From Stigmatella ashevillena (GTDB lineage: Bacteria; Myxococcota; Myxococcia; Myxococcales; Myxococcaceae): a stretch of 64,000 nt of DNA. Positions 37,203 to 46,085 of the stretch are shown here, one piece after another. Below the pieces are notes generated by a model. That model did not search any database. It had not been told where the DNA came from and saw nothing but the letters and a program-made list of their open reading frames with translations. The stretch spans positions 3,110,007-3,174,006 of the forward strand of contig NZ_JAQNDM010000002.1 of the NCBI RefSeq assembly GCF_028368975.1. Direction: 5' to 3'. How positions within the stretch are numbered: the stretch's first letter is position 1; each line of letters starts with the position of its first letter. Position numbers and translations under genes: made by a program.

Positions 37203-38312
37203 ATGGCTCGCAAGCTCAACGCGCTGTCGACGGTTACGGCTCTGGTCGCAGGATTGGCAACGGCTCAAGGCTTCGCAGCACCTTCTGAAATCTCCGTCCA
37301 CCCGGACATGGTCTCCCAGATGCAGAAGGACTTCGGGCTCAGCGAGGCGCAAGTGCAGCGTCGGCTGGCGTTCGAGGCGGCGGCTCCCAGCATCGAGAAG
37401 TCGCTGAAGGGTGAGCTGAACGACCGCTTCGGCGGTTCCTGGATGAGCAAGGACGGAATGCAGCTCATCGTCGGTGTCACCAACGAGGCCGACGCGGCCC
37501 TGGTGCGCAGCGCCGGCGCCGAGCCCCAGATGGTCACCCGGACCCTGGCGCAGCTCGAGGAGCTCAAGGCCACCCTGGACGGCAACGCGTGGAACGCGGA
37601 CAAGTCCATCCACGCTTGGTACGTCGATGAGCGCACCAACACCGTCGTGGTCGAGGCCGAGACGGGCATGTCGAAGTGGAAGGCGGACGGCTTTGCCGCC
37701 CTCGCCGGGGACAAGCAGGGCGCCATTCGCATCGTAGAGTCGGCCGAGGCACCGCGCCCGCTGGCCGAGATCATCGGTGGAGCTGCCTACTACATTGGGG
37801 GCACCAGCCGCTGCTCCATCGGCTTCGCCGTGACCGGCGGCTTCGTGACCGCGGGCCACTGCGGCAAGACCGGCGCCTCCGCCACGGGCGCCAGCGGCGG
37901 CGCGGGCACCTTCGCGGGCTCGTCCTTCCCCGGCAATGACTACGCCTGGGTGCGCGCCACGTCGAACTGGACCTCGACCAACAAGGTGGCGGGCATCAGC
38001 TCGCGCGTCGCCGGCTCCACGGCCTCCGCGGTGGGCGCGTCGATCTGCCGCTCCGGCTCCACGACGGGCGTGTACTGCGGCACCGTCCAGGCCAAGAACG
38101 CCACCGTCAACTACTCGCAGGGCTCGGTCACCGGCCTGACCCGCACCAACGTCTGCGCGGAGCCCGGTGACTCGGGCGGCTCGTGGATGTCCGGCACCCA
38201 GGCGCAGGGCGTGACCTCCGGTGGCTCCGGCAACTGCTCCTCGGGCGGCACCACGTACTTCCAGCCGGTCGGCGAGATCCTCAGCACCTACGGCCTCACC
38301 CTGACCCGCTAA
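37203..38312 (+). CDS. Secreted S1 serine protease, alpha-lytic protease type
   Basis: The 369-residue pre-pro-protein has a signal peptide (MARKLNALSTVTALVAGLATAQGFA), a pro region to about residue 185 that resembles the alpha-lytic protease prodomain, and a mature S1E/S1A-like domain starting near IIGGAAYYIGG. The catalytic triad is visible: His in VTAGHCG, Asp in GNDYAWV and Ser in PGDSGG. Family proteases are secreted and fold only with their prodomain; in predatory myxobacteria they serve lysis and nutrition (inference). An AT-rich promoter region precedes it and a strong hairpin follows. Confidence 0.92.
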   Translation: MARKLNALSTVTALVAGLATAQGFAAPSEISVHPDMVSQMQKDFGLSEAQVQRRLAFEAAAPSIEKSLKGELNDRFGGSWMSKDGMQLIVGVTNEADAALVRSAGAEPQMVTRTLAQLEELKATLDGNAWNADKSIHAWYVDERTNTVVVEAETGMSKWKADGFAALAGDKQGAIRIVESAEAPRPLAEIIGGAAYYIGGTSRCSIGFAVTGGFVTAGHCGKTGASATGASGGAGTFAGSSFPGNDYAWVRATSNWTSTNKVAGISSRVAGSTASAVGASICRSGSTTGVYCGTVQAKNATVNYSQGSVTGLTRTNVCAEPGDSGGSWMSGTQAQGVTSGGSGNCSSGGTTYFQPVGEILSTYGLTLTR

Positions 38313-38332
38313 ATCGCATCACCGCGAGGCCT

Positions 38333-38361
38333 CCCGCTCTGGCCTTCCTGGCCAGAGTGGG
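38333..38361 (+). terminator. Terminator hairpin after the protease
   Basis: A 12-bp stem with one G-T pair (left arm 38333-38344, right arm 38350-38361) and loop TTCCT lies 20 bp after the protease stop. There is no long U-tract, as usual in this genome. Confidence 0.65.
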
Positions 38362-38430
38362 GACCCGCGGGTGTTCGAGTTCCGACGTGCGCTTCCCGTC
38401 TGGAATTCCCGCTTCAGACTGGCCTCTCGA

Positions 38431-38447
38431 GCCCGCATGATGCGGGC
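38431..38447 (+). promoter_or_regulatory. Perfect hairpin abutting the amidohydrolase start codon
   Basis: GCCCGCA (38431-38437) and TGCGGGC (38441-38447) form a 7-bp stem with a TGA loop, ending one base before ATG 38448. Formed in the mRNA, it would obstruct ribosome loading; no other Shine-Dalgarno is obvious. It may also be a DNA operator. Confidence 0.45.
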
Positions 38448-39884
38448 ATGGTGAGAATCGGCAGACGCGCTTTGACCCTGGGCCTTGGCACGATGGGCCT
38501 GAGCAGCTTTCTGTCGCAGGGTTGCGCCGCCGCCTCCACCGCTTCCCGGCCTCCGCCCAGTGGCCCCCTGCCTTCCGGCAGAGACTTCCTGCTGAAGAAC
38601 GCCTACCTGCTGACGATGGATCCGGTGCTCGGGGACATCCCGGGCGGCTCCGTACTGGTACGTCAGGGCCAGATCCTCGCGGTGGGGCGGGACCTCGCAG
38701 CGCCAGACGTTTCGGTCATCGATGCGCAGGGCATGATCGGCCTGCCGGGTCTGGTCGATACGCACTGGCACATGTGGAACACGCTGCTCCGCAGCTTCGC
38801 CGGAGCGCGGAAGGCCGAGGGGTATTTCCCCACCGTTGCGGCGTTCGGAAAGAACATGGTGCCCTCGGACCTCTACCAGGGCACCCGGTTGGCAGCCGCC
38901 GAGGCCCTGGCGTGCGGAATCACCACCGTCCACGACTACTGTCACAATGTCCGGGGCCTGGAGCACGCCACCGCCGACCTCCAGGCACTCCGGGAAGCGG
39001 GCCTCCGCGCACGCTGGTCCTTCGGCTGGCCGCAAGGACTGGCCACGGACCAGGGCCTCGACCTGGAGAGCCTCGGCCGGCTGCACGCGGACTGGGCGTC
39101 GCATTCGAACGGTGGACTGCTCTCGCTCGGCATGGCCTGGCCGGGCATTCAACGCATGGGCGGCCGGACGCCCGAGCACATTTACAAGGAAGAGCTCCGC
39201 TTTGCCCGCGAGCGGAAGCTGCCCATCTCCGTTCATGCCTCCAGCCAGCGCGGCGCCACGGGCCAGATTGGCGAGTTCGCCCAGGAAGGCCTCCTGGGGC
39301 CCGACATGCAGGTCATCCACGCGCTCTTCGCCACGGAGGAGGAAATCCAGACGATGGCCTCGGCAGGCACCGCGGTCAGTGTGTCGCCCCGGTCCGAGAT
39401 GCGCATCGGCTTCGGCTTTCCCAAGTTCCTTCCCTTTCTCCGGCAAGGCGTGAAGCTGGGCCTGTCGATCGACACCACCGTCTTGACGGGCAACGCCAAC
39501 CTCTTCGATGTCATGAAGACGGCCCGGGATATCGAGCATGCCCGGGCCGAGAACGAGTTCGAGTGGACGGGACGTCAACTGCTCGAACTCGGCACGCTGG
39601 GAGGAGCCCGCTCCCTGGGCCTCGACGGGTGGATTGGCTCTCTGACGCCCGGCAAACGGGCGGACCTCATCCTGATCAATCCCGGGCGGGTGAACATGGG
39701 CGTGGCGCCAGATCCTGTCAACCTCGTGCTCGAAGCCACCGAGCCCAGCAATGTCGACACGGTCATCGTGGAAGGCCGCATCCTCAAGCGCGGAGGCGCT
39801 CTGACGGCCCTGGCTCCGGAGCAGATCATCACGGAAGCCTCGGCGGCCTTGGACCAACTGCGCGCCAGGACACAGTTGCGATGA
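38448..39884 (+). CDS. Amidohydrolase family protein (ATZ/TRZ-like), exported
   Basis: The 478-residue product has an N-terminal twin-Arg-like start (IGRRALTLGLG) and a lipobox-like SQGC at about residues 23-26, so it is likely exported by Tat or Sec and possibly lipidated. The enzyme is a metal-dependent TIM-barrel amidohydrolase: HxH in DTHWHM, a third His in ISVHASS, another in VIHALFA, and the metal-ligand Asp in LSIDTT. Relatives deaminate or dechlorinate N-heterocycles; the substrate is not predictable. The start codon directly follows a perfect hairpin (38431-38447). Confidence 0.85.
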   Translation: MVRIGRRALTLGLGTMGLSSFLSQGCAAASTASRPPPSGPLPSGRDFLLKNAYLLTMDPVLGDIPGGSVLVRQGQILAVGRDLAAPDVSVIDAQGMIGLPGLVDTHWHMWNTLLRSFAGARKAEGYFPTVAAFGKNMVPSDLYQGTRLAAAEALACGITTVHDYCHNVRGLEHATADLQALREAGLRARWSFGWPQGLATDQGLDLESLGRLHADWASHSNGGLLSLGMAWPGIQRMGGRTPEHIYKEELRFARERKLPISVHASSQRGATGQIGEFAQEGLLGPDMQVIHALFATEEEIQTMASAGTAVSVSPRSEMRIGFGFPKFLPFLRQGVKLGLSIDTTVLTGNANLFDVMKTARDIEHARAENEFEWTGRQLLELGTLGGARSLGLDGWIGSLTPGKRADLILINPGRVNMGVAPDPVNLVLEATEPSNVDTVIVEGRILKRGGALTALAPEQIITEASAALDQLRARTQLR

Positions 39885-39943
39885 GGCGGGATCCGCCCTT
39901 GGCGACAGGGGGCTATGGTCCCCGGCCTCTCCTGGGAGGACAC

Positions 39944-40324
39944 ATGCACCGCAGCCGTCTGGTTGGCATCGTCATCGATTGCAAGACGGAGGACTTCGAC
40001 GCCGCGACCCGATTCTGGAGCCAGGCCCTTGGCAAGCAGGTCAAACCGAGCGACCCCGAGAGCCCCACCTACGCCAATTTGCAGACCGAAGCGGACGAGC
40101 CCCTCGTCCTCGTCCAGAAGGTCGACCACCCGAGCCGTGTCCACCTGGACATCGAGACGGACGACATCGAGGCGGAGGTGAAGCGCCTCGAAGCGCTCGG
40201 CGCCAAGCGGGTGGAGTTCATCCAGCGCTGGTGGGTCATGGAGGCGCCGACGGGCCAGCGCTTCTGCGTGGTGCGCCCCCAGCGCGACGGCAAGCTGGGC
40301 GCGCACGCGAACGAGTGGAAGTGA
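39944..40324 (+). CDS. VOC family protein (glyoxalase-like domain)
   Basis: The 126-residue single-domain VOC protein begins with IVIDCKTEDFDAATRFWSQ, a start typical of the Glyoxalase_6 family, and has two beta-alpha-beta halves (second at RVHLDIETDDIEAEVKRLEALG). The His in RVHLDIE could be a metal ligand. GGGAGGA lies directly upstream of ATG 39944. It follows the amidohydrolase gene by 59 bp and may be co-transcribed. The substrate is unknown. Confidence 0.75.
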   Translation: MHRSRLVGIVIDCKTEDFDAATRFWSQALGKQVKPSDPESPTYANLQTEADEPLVLVQKVDHPSRVHLDIETDDIEAEVKRLEALGAKRVEFIQRWWVMEAPTGQRFCVVRPQRDGKLGAHANEWK

Positions 40325-40336
40325 GACACCCTCCGC

Positions 40337-42622
40337 TCAAACGTAGCCAAACCGGCGCCGCGCGAACCACTCGGCGCCCAGCAACACCACCAGGGTGACC
40401 AGGTAGTACCACCGGTCCCACAGGGGTTGATCCTTCGCGCGGCCCACCTCCACCACGGGAGGATCCAGCAGCGGCACGTCCGGCAAGCTGTCCACGGGCA
40501 ACCGGTAGGACTTGCCGCCCGTCACCTTGGCGATCTGCTCCATCAAGGCCGGGCGCACCGAGGCATCCGACAGCTCGGGGCCCACCGCGCGCACCGCCAC
40601 CGCGTCCTCGCCCTTGCCTAAGTCCGTCTCGCCCTTCTTGGCCGTGGCCAGCAGCTTGTACGGCCCCGGCTCGGGCGGAGGGAACTCCAGCCGGACCACG
40701 CCATCCACCCCGGCGGTGCCCGTCTGCACCGCCACCAGCTTCTGCGTGGCCACCGAGAACAGCTCCACCCGGACCTGTGCATCCTGCGCCGGCTGGTAGT
40801 CCGACGTCCGCGCCGAGATCACCACGCCCACGGGCCTGCCCGGCTCCACGGAGGGAGGATCCGCGGTCACCCGCAGGGTCGTCAGGTCCGGATCCCTCAC
40901 CAACCAGCGCAGCGCATTGCTCCAGAAGCGGTCATACGCCCGGTTGGGCGAGCCATCCCGGTGCGCCGTGAACGCCCAGTACCAGCTCGCGTCCGAGGCC
41001 AGGGTCAGCGCCCGTCCCCGGCCGTAGTCCCACACGGCCACCAGCGGCGCGTTCCTCCCATCCACCGTGTGGAAGGGGTGGTCCAGCAGCACCGTCGCAC
41101 CCTGCCGGGCCCGCGTGGAGTTGATGCCCGCCATGGGCGGCAGCTCCGCCCAGGCACTCTCCGTGCTCGCCGCGCCACTGCCCAGCGCCGTCACCGGGTG
41201 GCGCAGTCCCTCGGGCGTCAGCCGCGCCTTGAAGGGCTCCGGGTTCGCGGGCCCCGCGGCCTCCACCGGCAGCGCCTCCATCAGCGTGGGCATCATCGCG
41301 CGGCCCTCGCCCAGCACGCTGTCGCCGCCGATCATCACGAACGCCCCGCCGTTGTGGACGTACTGCTCCAGGTTGCGCTCGAAGCCCGCGATGGACAGCT
41401 GCGGGTCTACGTGGCCGAAGTTCTGGAAGATGACGACATCGAACGTGTCCAGCTTCGTGTCGAAGATCTCCTCCATCGGGAAGGGAATCAGCGACAGCTC
41501 GCGCTCGGGATTCACCACCCCCGTCTCATCCGTCTGCGTGCGCAGGATGTAGAAGGACACCATGTCCACGTTGGCGTCCTGGCGCAGCAGCCCGCGCAGG
41601 AAGCGCTCGTCCCACGAGGGCCGCCCCACCACCAGCAGCACGCGCACCCGGTCCCGGATGACCTTGAGGGTGAAAGAGCGGGTGTTGTTGTCGCTCACCG
41701 CCTCGTCCGGGAAGGTGGGCACCGTGACGGTGTAGACGAAGCGGCCCGTTTGATCCGGGGTGAAGGTGAAGGCCACCGGCTTCACGTCGTCCTGCGAGCC
41801 GAAGCGCACCGACTTGCTCGCCACCGTCTTGCCCTCCTGGGTGAGCACCACCGGGATGTCCTTGCCGGAGAAGCCCCGGCCGTGGATCTCCACCTCCACG
41901 GTGAGCGAGTTGCGCACGAAGGCGAAGTCATCGACCTTCAGCCCCTCGACCGCCAGATCCTTGAGCGCTTCCTGACCCACGGTGAAGGTGGACACCGGCA
42001 CGCCCAGATCCGCCAGCGTCGAGCGGGCGCGCCCCACCACCCCGGACGCCAGCTCCGCATTGTCCGCCCCGTCGCTGAAGAGCAGCACCCCGGAGAGCTT
42101 CCGCGAGCCCTGCGCCCCCGCCCCCGCGGCCCTCAGCGCCGACAGCAGGTCCGTGGTGCCCGCGCGAGGCGGCTCGCTGGCGAGCGCCGTGGGCGTGGTG
42201 GGCGACAGTTCCGGGTCCACGCCGTACAGCTCCACCGTGAAGCGGTCCTGCAGCGCGGCCAGCCCCGGCGCGGCACGATCCAGGAAGGAGGCCACCTGCG
42301 CCGACCGCGTGGGCCCGCCCGGCTCCACCGGAAAGCCCATGGAGGCGGAGCGGTCCACCAGCACCGCCACCCGGTTCTTCATCCGGGCCACCTGGAGGTT
42401 GCGGATGCCGGGCTCCAGCAGGAAGAAGAGGGCCGCCACCCCCGCGCCCACCCGCAGCGTCCACAGCAACACCTTGCGCCACCGGGAGGGCTCGCGGCGC
42501 ACGCCCCACGCGGCCAGCCCGATGCCGAGCGCGAGCCCCACGCCCAGCAGCACGAGGGCCCAGAGGGGGAGCGGGGAGAGGCTGACGAATTTCCAGGCGT
42601 TGAAGGTCTGTGAGTTCATCAA
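40337..42622 (-). CDS. vWA/glutamine-amidotransferase-like membrane protein
   Basis: The 761-residue product has two N-terminal membrane helices (residues ~18-70), a von Willebrand A-like domain beginning at VAVLVDRSASMG with MIDAS DxSxS, beta-sandwich regions (~240-350), a domain resembling class I glutamine-amidotransferase folds (~350-560), another beta-sandwich region and a final membrane helix (YYLVTLVVLLGAEWF). Proteins with this plan belong to the BatA/DUF58/MoxR-associated operons in delta-proteobacteria. It sits 30 bp downstream of the DUF4159 gene. Confidence 0.8.
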   Translation of the reverse strand: MMNSQTFNAWKFVSLSPLPLWALVLLGVGLALGIGLAAWGVRREPSRWRKVLLWTLRVGAGVAALFFLLEPGIRNLQVARMKNRVAVLVDRSASMGFPVEPGGPTRSAQVASFLDRAAPGLAALQDRFTVELYGVDPELSPTTPTALASEPPRAGTTDLLSALRAAGAGAQGSRKLSGVLLFSDGADNAELASGVVGRARSTLADLGVPVSTFTVGQEALKDLAVEGLKVDDFAFVRNSLTVEVEIHGRGFSGKDIPVVLTQEGKTVASKSVRFGSQDDVKPVAFTFTPDQTGRFVYTVTVPTFPDEAVSDNNTRSFTLKVIRDRVRVLLVVGRPSWDERFLRGLLRQDANVDMVSFYILRTQTDETGVVNPERELSLIPFPMEEIFDTKLDTFDVVIFQNFGHVDPQLSIAGFERNLEQYVHNGGAFVMIGGDSVLGEGRAMMPTLMEALPVEAAGPANPEPFKARLTPEGLRHPVTALGSGAASTESAWAELPPMAGINSTRARQGATVLLDHPFHTVDGRNAPLVAVWDYGRGRALTLASDASWYWAFTAHRDGSPNRAYDRFWSNALRWLVRDPDLTTLRVTADPPSVEPGRPVGVVISARTSDYQPAQDAQVRVELFSVATQKLVAVQTGTAGVDGVVRLEFPPPEPGPYKLLATAKKGETDLGKGEDAVAVRAVGPELSDASVRPALMEQIAKVTGGKSYRLPVDSLPDVPLLDPPVVEVGRAKDQPLWDRWYYLVTLVVLLGAEWFARRRFGYV

Positions 42623-42652
42623 TCGCGCCCGACGGGGCCAGGCGCCCCGAGG

Positions 42653-43411
42653 TCAGCGCCGCTTGTTGAGGATGAGGGGCAGGTGGACGGCATCGTCCTT
42701 GTAATCCAAGCAGAGGGCATACATGAGCAGATTGATGCCCACGCGGACGGCCAGCTCGCGCTGCGGCTCCCCGCCGGGCGTGACGTCGAACTCGTAATCG
42801 CCGCCCTCCCCCCGGCTCCAGGCCCCCGCCAGATCGTTCTGCGAGTACATCACCGCGGCGCGCTTGCCGAGCGTGGCAGCCATCATCTGCGGCTTGTTGA
42901 GGAGCCGGCCGGGTGCCGCGTCCAGCAGGAAGAAGCTCTTGAAGACGACATGGGCGGAGGGCACGTCCGTCAGGGGGCTCTGGGGCAGGATGCGCGCCAG
43001 CTCGCGGCGGAAGCTGGCATCGAAGCCGTCCCCATCGCTGCCATCGTTGGCATCCGCCAGCATGAACCCCCCGAAGGTGAGGTAGCGCCGGAGGTTCTCC
43101 ACCTCCGCGGCCTTCAGCGGAGGAAAGGAGCCCTCCCCTCCGAAGTACAGGAAGGGGTACTCGAAGAGCTCGGGGCTGCTCAGCTCGAAGGGGCGCGCCT
43201 CGGGCAACACCTCCACGGAGGTGCGCCGTTGGAGCTCCCAGGCGATCCGGCGCAGCCCGGACAGCCGCGTGTCCCAGGTGCCACCGTGCCGGGCCACCGC
43301 GGGAATGAAGCGGCTCTTCTCACCGAAGGCCGAGGCCCGGCGCGCCAGGAGGGTGCCGAGCGCGGCCGTGCCGAGCAGGAGGTTTCGACGGGTTACGCGC
43401 CGCGCGGTCAT
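42653..43411 (-). CDS. DUF4159 family protein with Tat signal
   Basis: The 252-residue product starts with a twin-arginine signal (RRVTRRNLLLGTAALG) and continues as a DUF4159 domain, which has a class I amidotransferase-like fold (LFEYPFLYFGGEGSFPPL, LRRYLTFGGFMLADAND). These proteins are found next to BatA/vWA genes and are probably periplasmic partners in that system. The start at 43411 precedes the signal; the longer reading to 43573 overlaps the divergent gene. It forms an operon with the 761-residue membrane protein. Confidence 0.8.
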   Translation of the reverse strand: MTARRVTRRNLLLGTAALGTLLARRASAFGEKSRFIPAVARHGGTWDTRLSGLRRIAWELQRRTSVEVLPEARPFELSSPELFEYPFLYFGGEGSFPPLKAAEVENLRRYLTFGGFMLADANDGSDGDGFDASFRRELARILPQSPLTDVPSAHVVFKSFFLLDAAPGRLLNKPQMMAATLGKRAAVMYSQNDLAGAWSRGEGGDYEFDVTPGGEPQRELAVRVGINLLMYALCLDYKDDAVHLPLILNKRR

Positions 43412-43465
43412 GGGGCCTCTATATACCGTCGACGCGTCCTTGCATTCCCCGCTATAGAGCCCCCC

Positions 43466-43726
43466 ATGGAGAAAGGCGCACAGACGCCCCCGGATCCCAC
43501 CTCCGCCGAGATGCAGTCGGCCTGGAGGCGGGCCGAGGGAGGAGACGTCGCGGGCGCGCGCCGGGAGGCCCACCGCATCTTGGCGTCCTCCCCCTCCCCG
43601 GAAGACCGGGCCCAGGCCGAGGAGTTGCTGCGGAGGACCCGGACGCCCCGGTCGGTCTACGGATTTGCCCTCCTGGCCGTGGGAATCCTCGTGCTGCTCG
43701 TCACGCTGGCGCTCTCGCGCTATTAA
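43466..43726 (+). CDS. Small single-helix membrane protein
   Basis: The 86-residue product has a soluble N-terminal part resembling one tetratricopeptide-like helical pair (AWRRAEGGDVAGARREAHRILASSPSPEDRAQAEELL) and a C-terminal membrane helix (FALLAVGILVLLVTLAL). Function is unknown. It starts 54 bp from the divergent DUF4159 gene and is followed after 7 bp by the next membrane protein gene. Confidence 0.65.
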   Translation: MEKGAQTPPDPTSAEMQSAWRRAEGGDVAGARREAHRILASSPSPEDRAQAEELLRRTRTPRSVYGFALLAVGILVLLVTLALSRY

Positions 43727-43733
43727 GGTTGCC

Positions 43734-44441
43734 GTGGAAGGACTTCTTCAGGCGCTCCAGGCGTATCAGACGTTCAACCCCCAGGGCTGGGTGAGCATCT
43801 ATCGCCTCCTGCCCATGTGGCTGGGCATCGTGTGCTGCGCCATTGGCCTCGGGTTGCTGCTCTTTGGCGGAGGAGGGGCCTTCCGGGCCGTGGCCGGGCC
43901 CGTCGGAGGCCTCATCGGCCTGCTCTGGACCTCCACCGTCGTCACCCAACTGGGCCTCCCCGAGCTGACGCCCAGGCTCCCCTCCTTTGTCGCCGCCGTG
44001 CTCTCCCTGGTGGGGTTCGCCTTTCCCGAAGTCATCATTTTTCTGGGCGTGGGCATCCCCTTGGGGTTGCTCGCGGGCCGACTCGCGGGCCGCAATGACT
44101 TCCTTCTGGGCTTTGTTCCCGTCCTGCTGATTACGGGTCTGGTGGGGGCCATCCTCCATCGGCTGGTGGCCGCCATCGTCGCCTCGGCGGTCGGGGCCTG
44201 GCTGCTCGTCATCGGGGCGCTGGCCGCCTTGAATCAATTCGGAGGCCTGGTGACGGCGGTGGCCAATCAGCCCTGGGGCGTCATCATTGCCGCGGGCTTG
44301 TTCGCCCTCGCCGGAAGCGTCTACCAGCTCGCCGTGCGCCCCTCTCCCGAGGAGGCCGAACGGCTGCGCTCCGAGCGCGAGCGGCTGAAGCTGCGGAAAG
44401 CCGAGGAGAAGGCGCTCGAAAAACGGTGGGGCGCCAAGTAG
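43734..44441 (+). CDS. Multi-spanning membrane protein, unknown function
   Basis: The ~235-residue product starts at GTG 43734, 7 bp after the stop of the small gene, and has about seven hydrophobic segments from residue ~30 to 205, rich in Gly, Leu and Val. It ends in a charged cytoplasmic tail (SPEEAERLRSERERLKLRKAEEKALEKRWG) likely to be helical. No conserved motif is recognised. Its layout suggests a transport or scaffold protein. Confidence 0.65.
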   Translation: MEGLLQALQAYQTFNPQGWVSIYRLLPMWLGIVCCAIGLGLLLFGGGGAFRAVAGPVGGLIGLLWTSTVVTQLGLPELTPRLPSFVAAVLSLVGFAFPEVIIFLGVGIPLGLLAGRLAGRNDFLLGFVPVLLITGLVGAILHRLVAAIVASAVGAWLLVIGALAALNQFGGLVTAVANQPWGVIIAAGLFALAGSVYQLAVRPSPEEAERLRSERERLKLRKAEEKALEKRWGAK

Positions 44442-44531
44442 GCATGGAAGCCGGGCTCCGGATGCTGGTCGGCACGCTTTACCTGCCGTGGAGCGACGCG
44501 TAGAGTCCGCGCCCTTTCACCCAGGACACCC

Positions 44532-46052
44532 ATGGGACAGGCCAGGCGCAAGGAGAAGGAAAAGAAGTCTGGGAAGGTCTCGGAGAGTGCCCCGGAGCAG
44601 GCCCCGGAAAAAGAGGAAAGCGCGGAGGCTTCTCCCCCGGCCGAGCAGGCTTCCGCTCCCGCCGAGCCAGCACCTGCCCCCCCTGCCGCCTGGGTCAAGC
44701 CCGAGGGGCTCTCCAAGCGGGGCTGGGCCCTCCTGGCGGCGACGCTCCTGCTCACCCAGCTCCCCTTGTTGCACTACGCGCTGGCCCGGGGGCAGGCCTC
44801 GGTCACCGCCCAGATTCCGTATCAGCAGAACTTCTCCAGCCCCTCCGTGGTGGAGAGCGACTTCTTCAGCACCGGCGCCTACTGGCGGGTGGTCGAGGGG
44901 CAGTTGCTCGGCCCAGCGCCCAAGAACAATCCGCTCTGGCTCCAGGCGCGACTGCCGGACGATGTAGCGCTCGAGTTCGATGTCCGCTCGGAGTACCCCG
45001 AGGGGGACATCCGGCTGGAGTTGTTCGGCGATGGGGTGTCCCCCGCCTCGGGCTACGTGCTGGTGCAGGGCGGATGGAACAACACGCTGTCGGTCATCGC
45101 CCGCCGGGACATCAACGCCCCCCCGCTGTCCACGCTCCAACGGCAGGCAGCCCGCATCGCCAGCCAGCAAAAGCTGCCTTCCACGGATCTGGTGGACACC
45201 GGCCAGTTCCGCAAGGACACGCGGGTGCGGGTGGAGGCCAGCGGCGCTCCCGTCCAGGCCAGCCGCGTCTACCACTGGCGCGTGGAGCGGCGAGGCACGC
45301 TGCTGCGCTGGAGCATCGATGGCCAGCCTGTCCTCGAACTCGATGATCCGTTTCCCCTCAAGGGGCCAGGCCATGACCGGCTCGGCTTCTCGGGCTGGGA
45401 GTCGATGTTGTTCTTCGACAACCTGCGCATCGTCCCCCTCGACGGCTCGGCCGCCGAGGCAGCCCTTCCTCCGCCGCCCCCTCCCCCCGCCCCTGGCCCC
45501 TTCGCCGACACGTTCGATCGGGACACGCTGGGGGACGCCTGGAACGTCACCAACCCCTCGGCCGTCAAGCTGGAGAACGGCGCACTCACCGTGCAGTTGG
45601 TCCACAACAAGCCCGTGTGGCTCAAGCAGCCCATTCCCACCCAGGCCACCATCGACTTCGACGTCTGGACGGATGATCCCGCAGGCGACATCAAGGTGGA
45701 GGCCTGGGGCGATGGCCGCTCCTTCTATTCCGGGGATCTGCGGCTCCAATACACCGCCAGTGGCTATGTCTTCATCTTCGGTGGCTGGCAGAACACCCAG
45801 TCGGCGATCGCCCGGCAGAACGAGCACACCCCTGACCGGGCGGTGAAAGATGGAAAGGCGGTGCTTCCTGGCAAGCGCTACCACTTCACCATCACCCGCC
45901 GGAACGGCACCATCGACTGGAGCATTGACGGCCAGCCGTTCCTCTCCCTGAAGGACTCCGTCCCGCTCTTGGGCCCGCGTCAGCAATATTTCGGATTTTC
46001 AGGCTGGAAGACGAAGGTCCACTTCGACAATTTGAAGATACAACCGCTGTAG
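44532..46052 (+). CDS. Membrane-anchored protein with two tandem lectin-fold-like domains
   Basis: The 506-residue product has a Lys/Glu/Pro-rich cytoplasmic N-terminus (residues 1-55), one membrane helix (~58-85) and two homologous extracytoplasmic domains at ~95-305 and ~325-505, joined by a Pro-rich hinge (PPPPPPPAPGPF). Each domain has the order FSTGAYWRVVEGQL / GDAWNVTNPSAVKLENG, then GDIRLELFGDG or GDIKVEAWGDG, a GGWNN or GGWQN turn and WSIDGQPVL or WSIDGQPFL, ending GFSGWES or GFSGWKT. This resembles the concanavalin-like laminin-G/DUF1080 group, so glycan binding is plausible. It precedes the ketosynthase gene by 33 bp. Confidence 0.75.
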   Translation: MGQARRKEKEKKSGKVSESAPEQAPEKEESAEASPPAEQASAPAEPAPAPPAAWVKPEGLSKRGWALLAATLLLTQLPLLHYALARGQASVTAQIPYQQNFSSPSVVESDFFSTGAYWRVVEGQLLGPAPKNNPLWLQARLPDDVALEFDVRSEYPEGDIRLELFGDGVSPASGYVLVQGGWNNTLSVIARRDINAPPLSTLQRQAARIASQQKLPSTDLVDTGQFRKDTRVRVEASGAPVQASRVYHWRVERRGTLLRWSIDGQPVLELDDPFPLKGPGHDRLGFSGWESMLFFDNLRIVPLDGSAAEAALPPPPPPPAPGPFADTFDRDTLGDAWNVTNPSAVKLENGALTVQLVHNKPVWLKQPIPTQATIDFDVWTDDPAGDIKVEAWGDGRSFYSGDLRLQYTASGYVFIFGGWQNTQSAIARQNEHTPDRAVKDGKAVLPGKRYHFTITRRNGTIDWSIDGQPFLSLKDSVPLLGPRQQYFGFSGWKTKVHFDNLKIQPL

Positions 46053-46085
46053 CAGCCATCGGTCGGCGGTTTCGAGGTACAGCAC

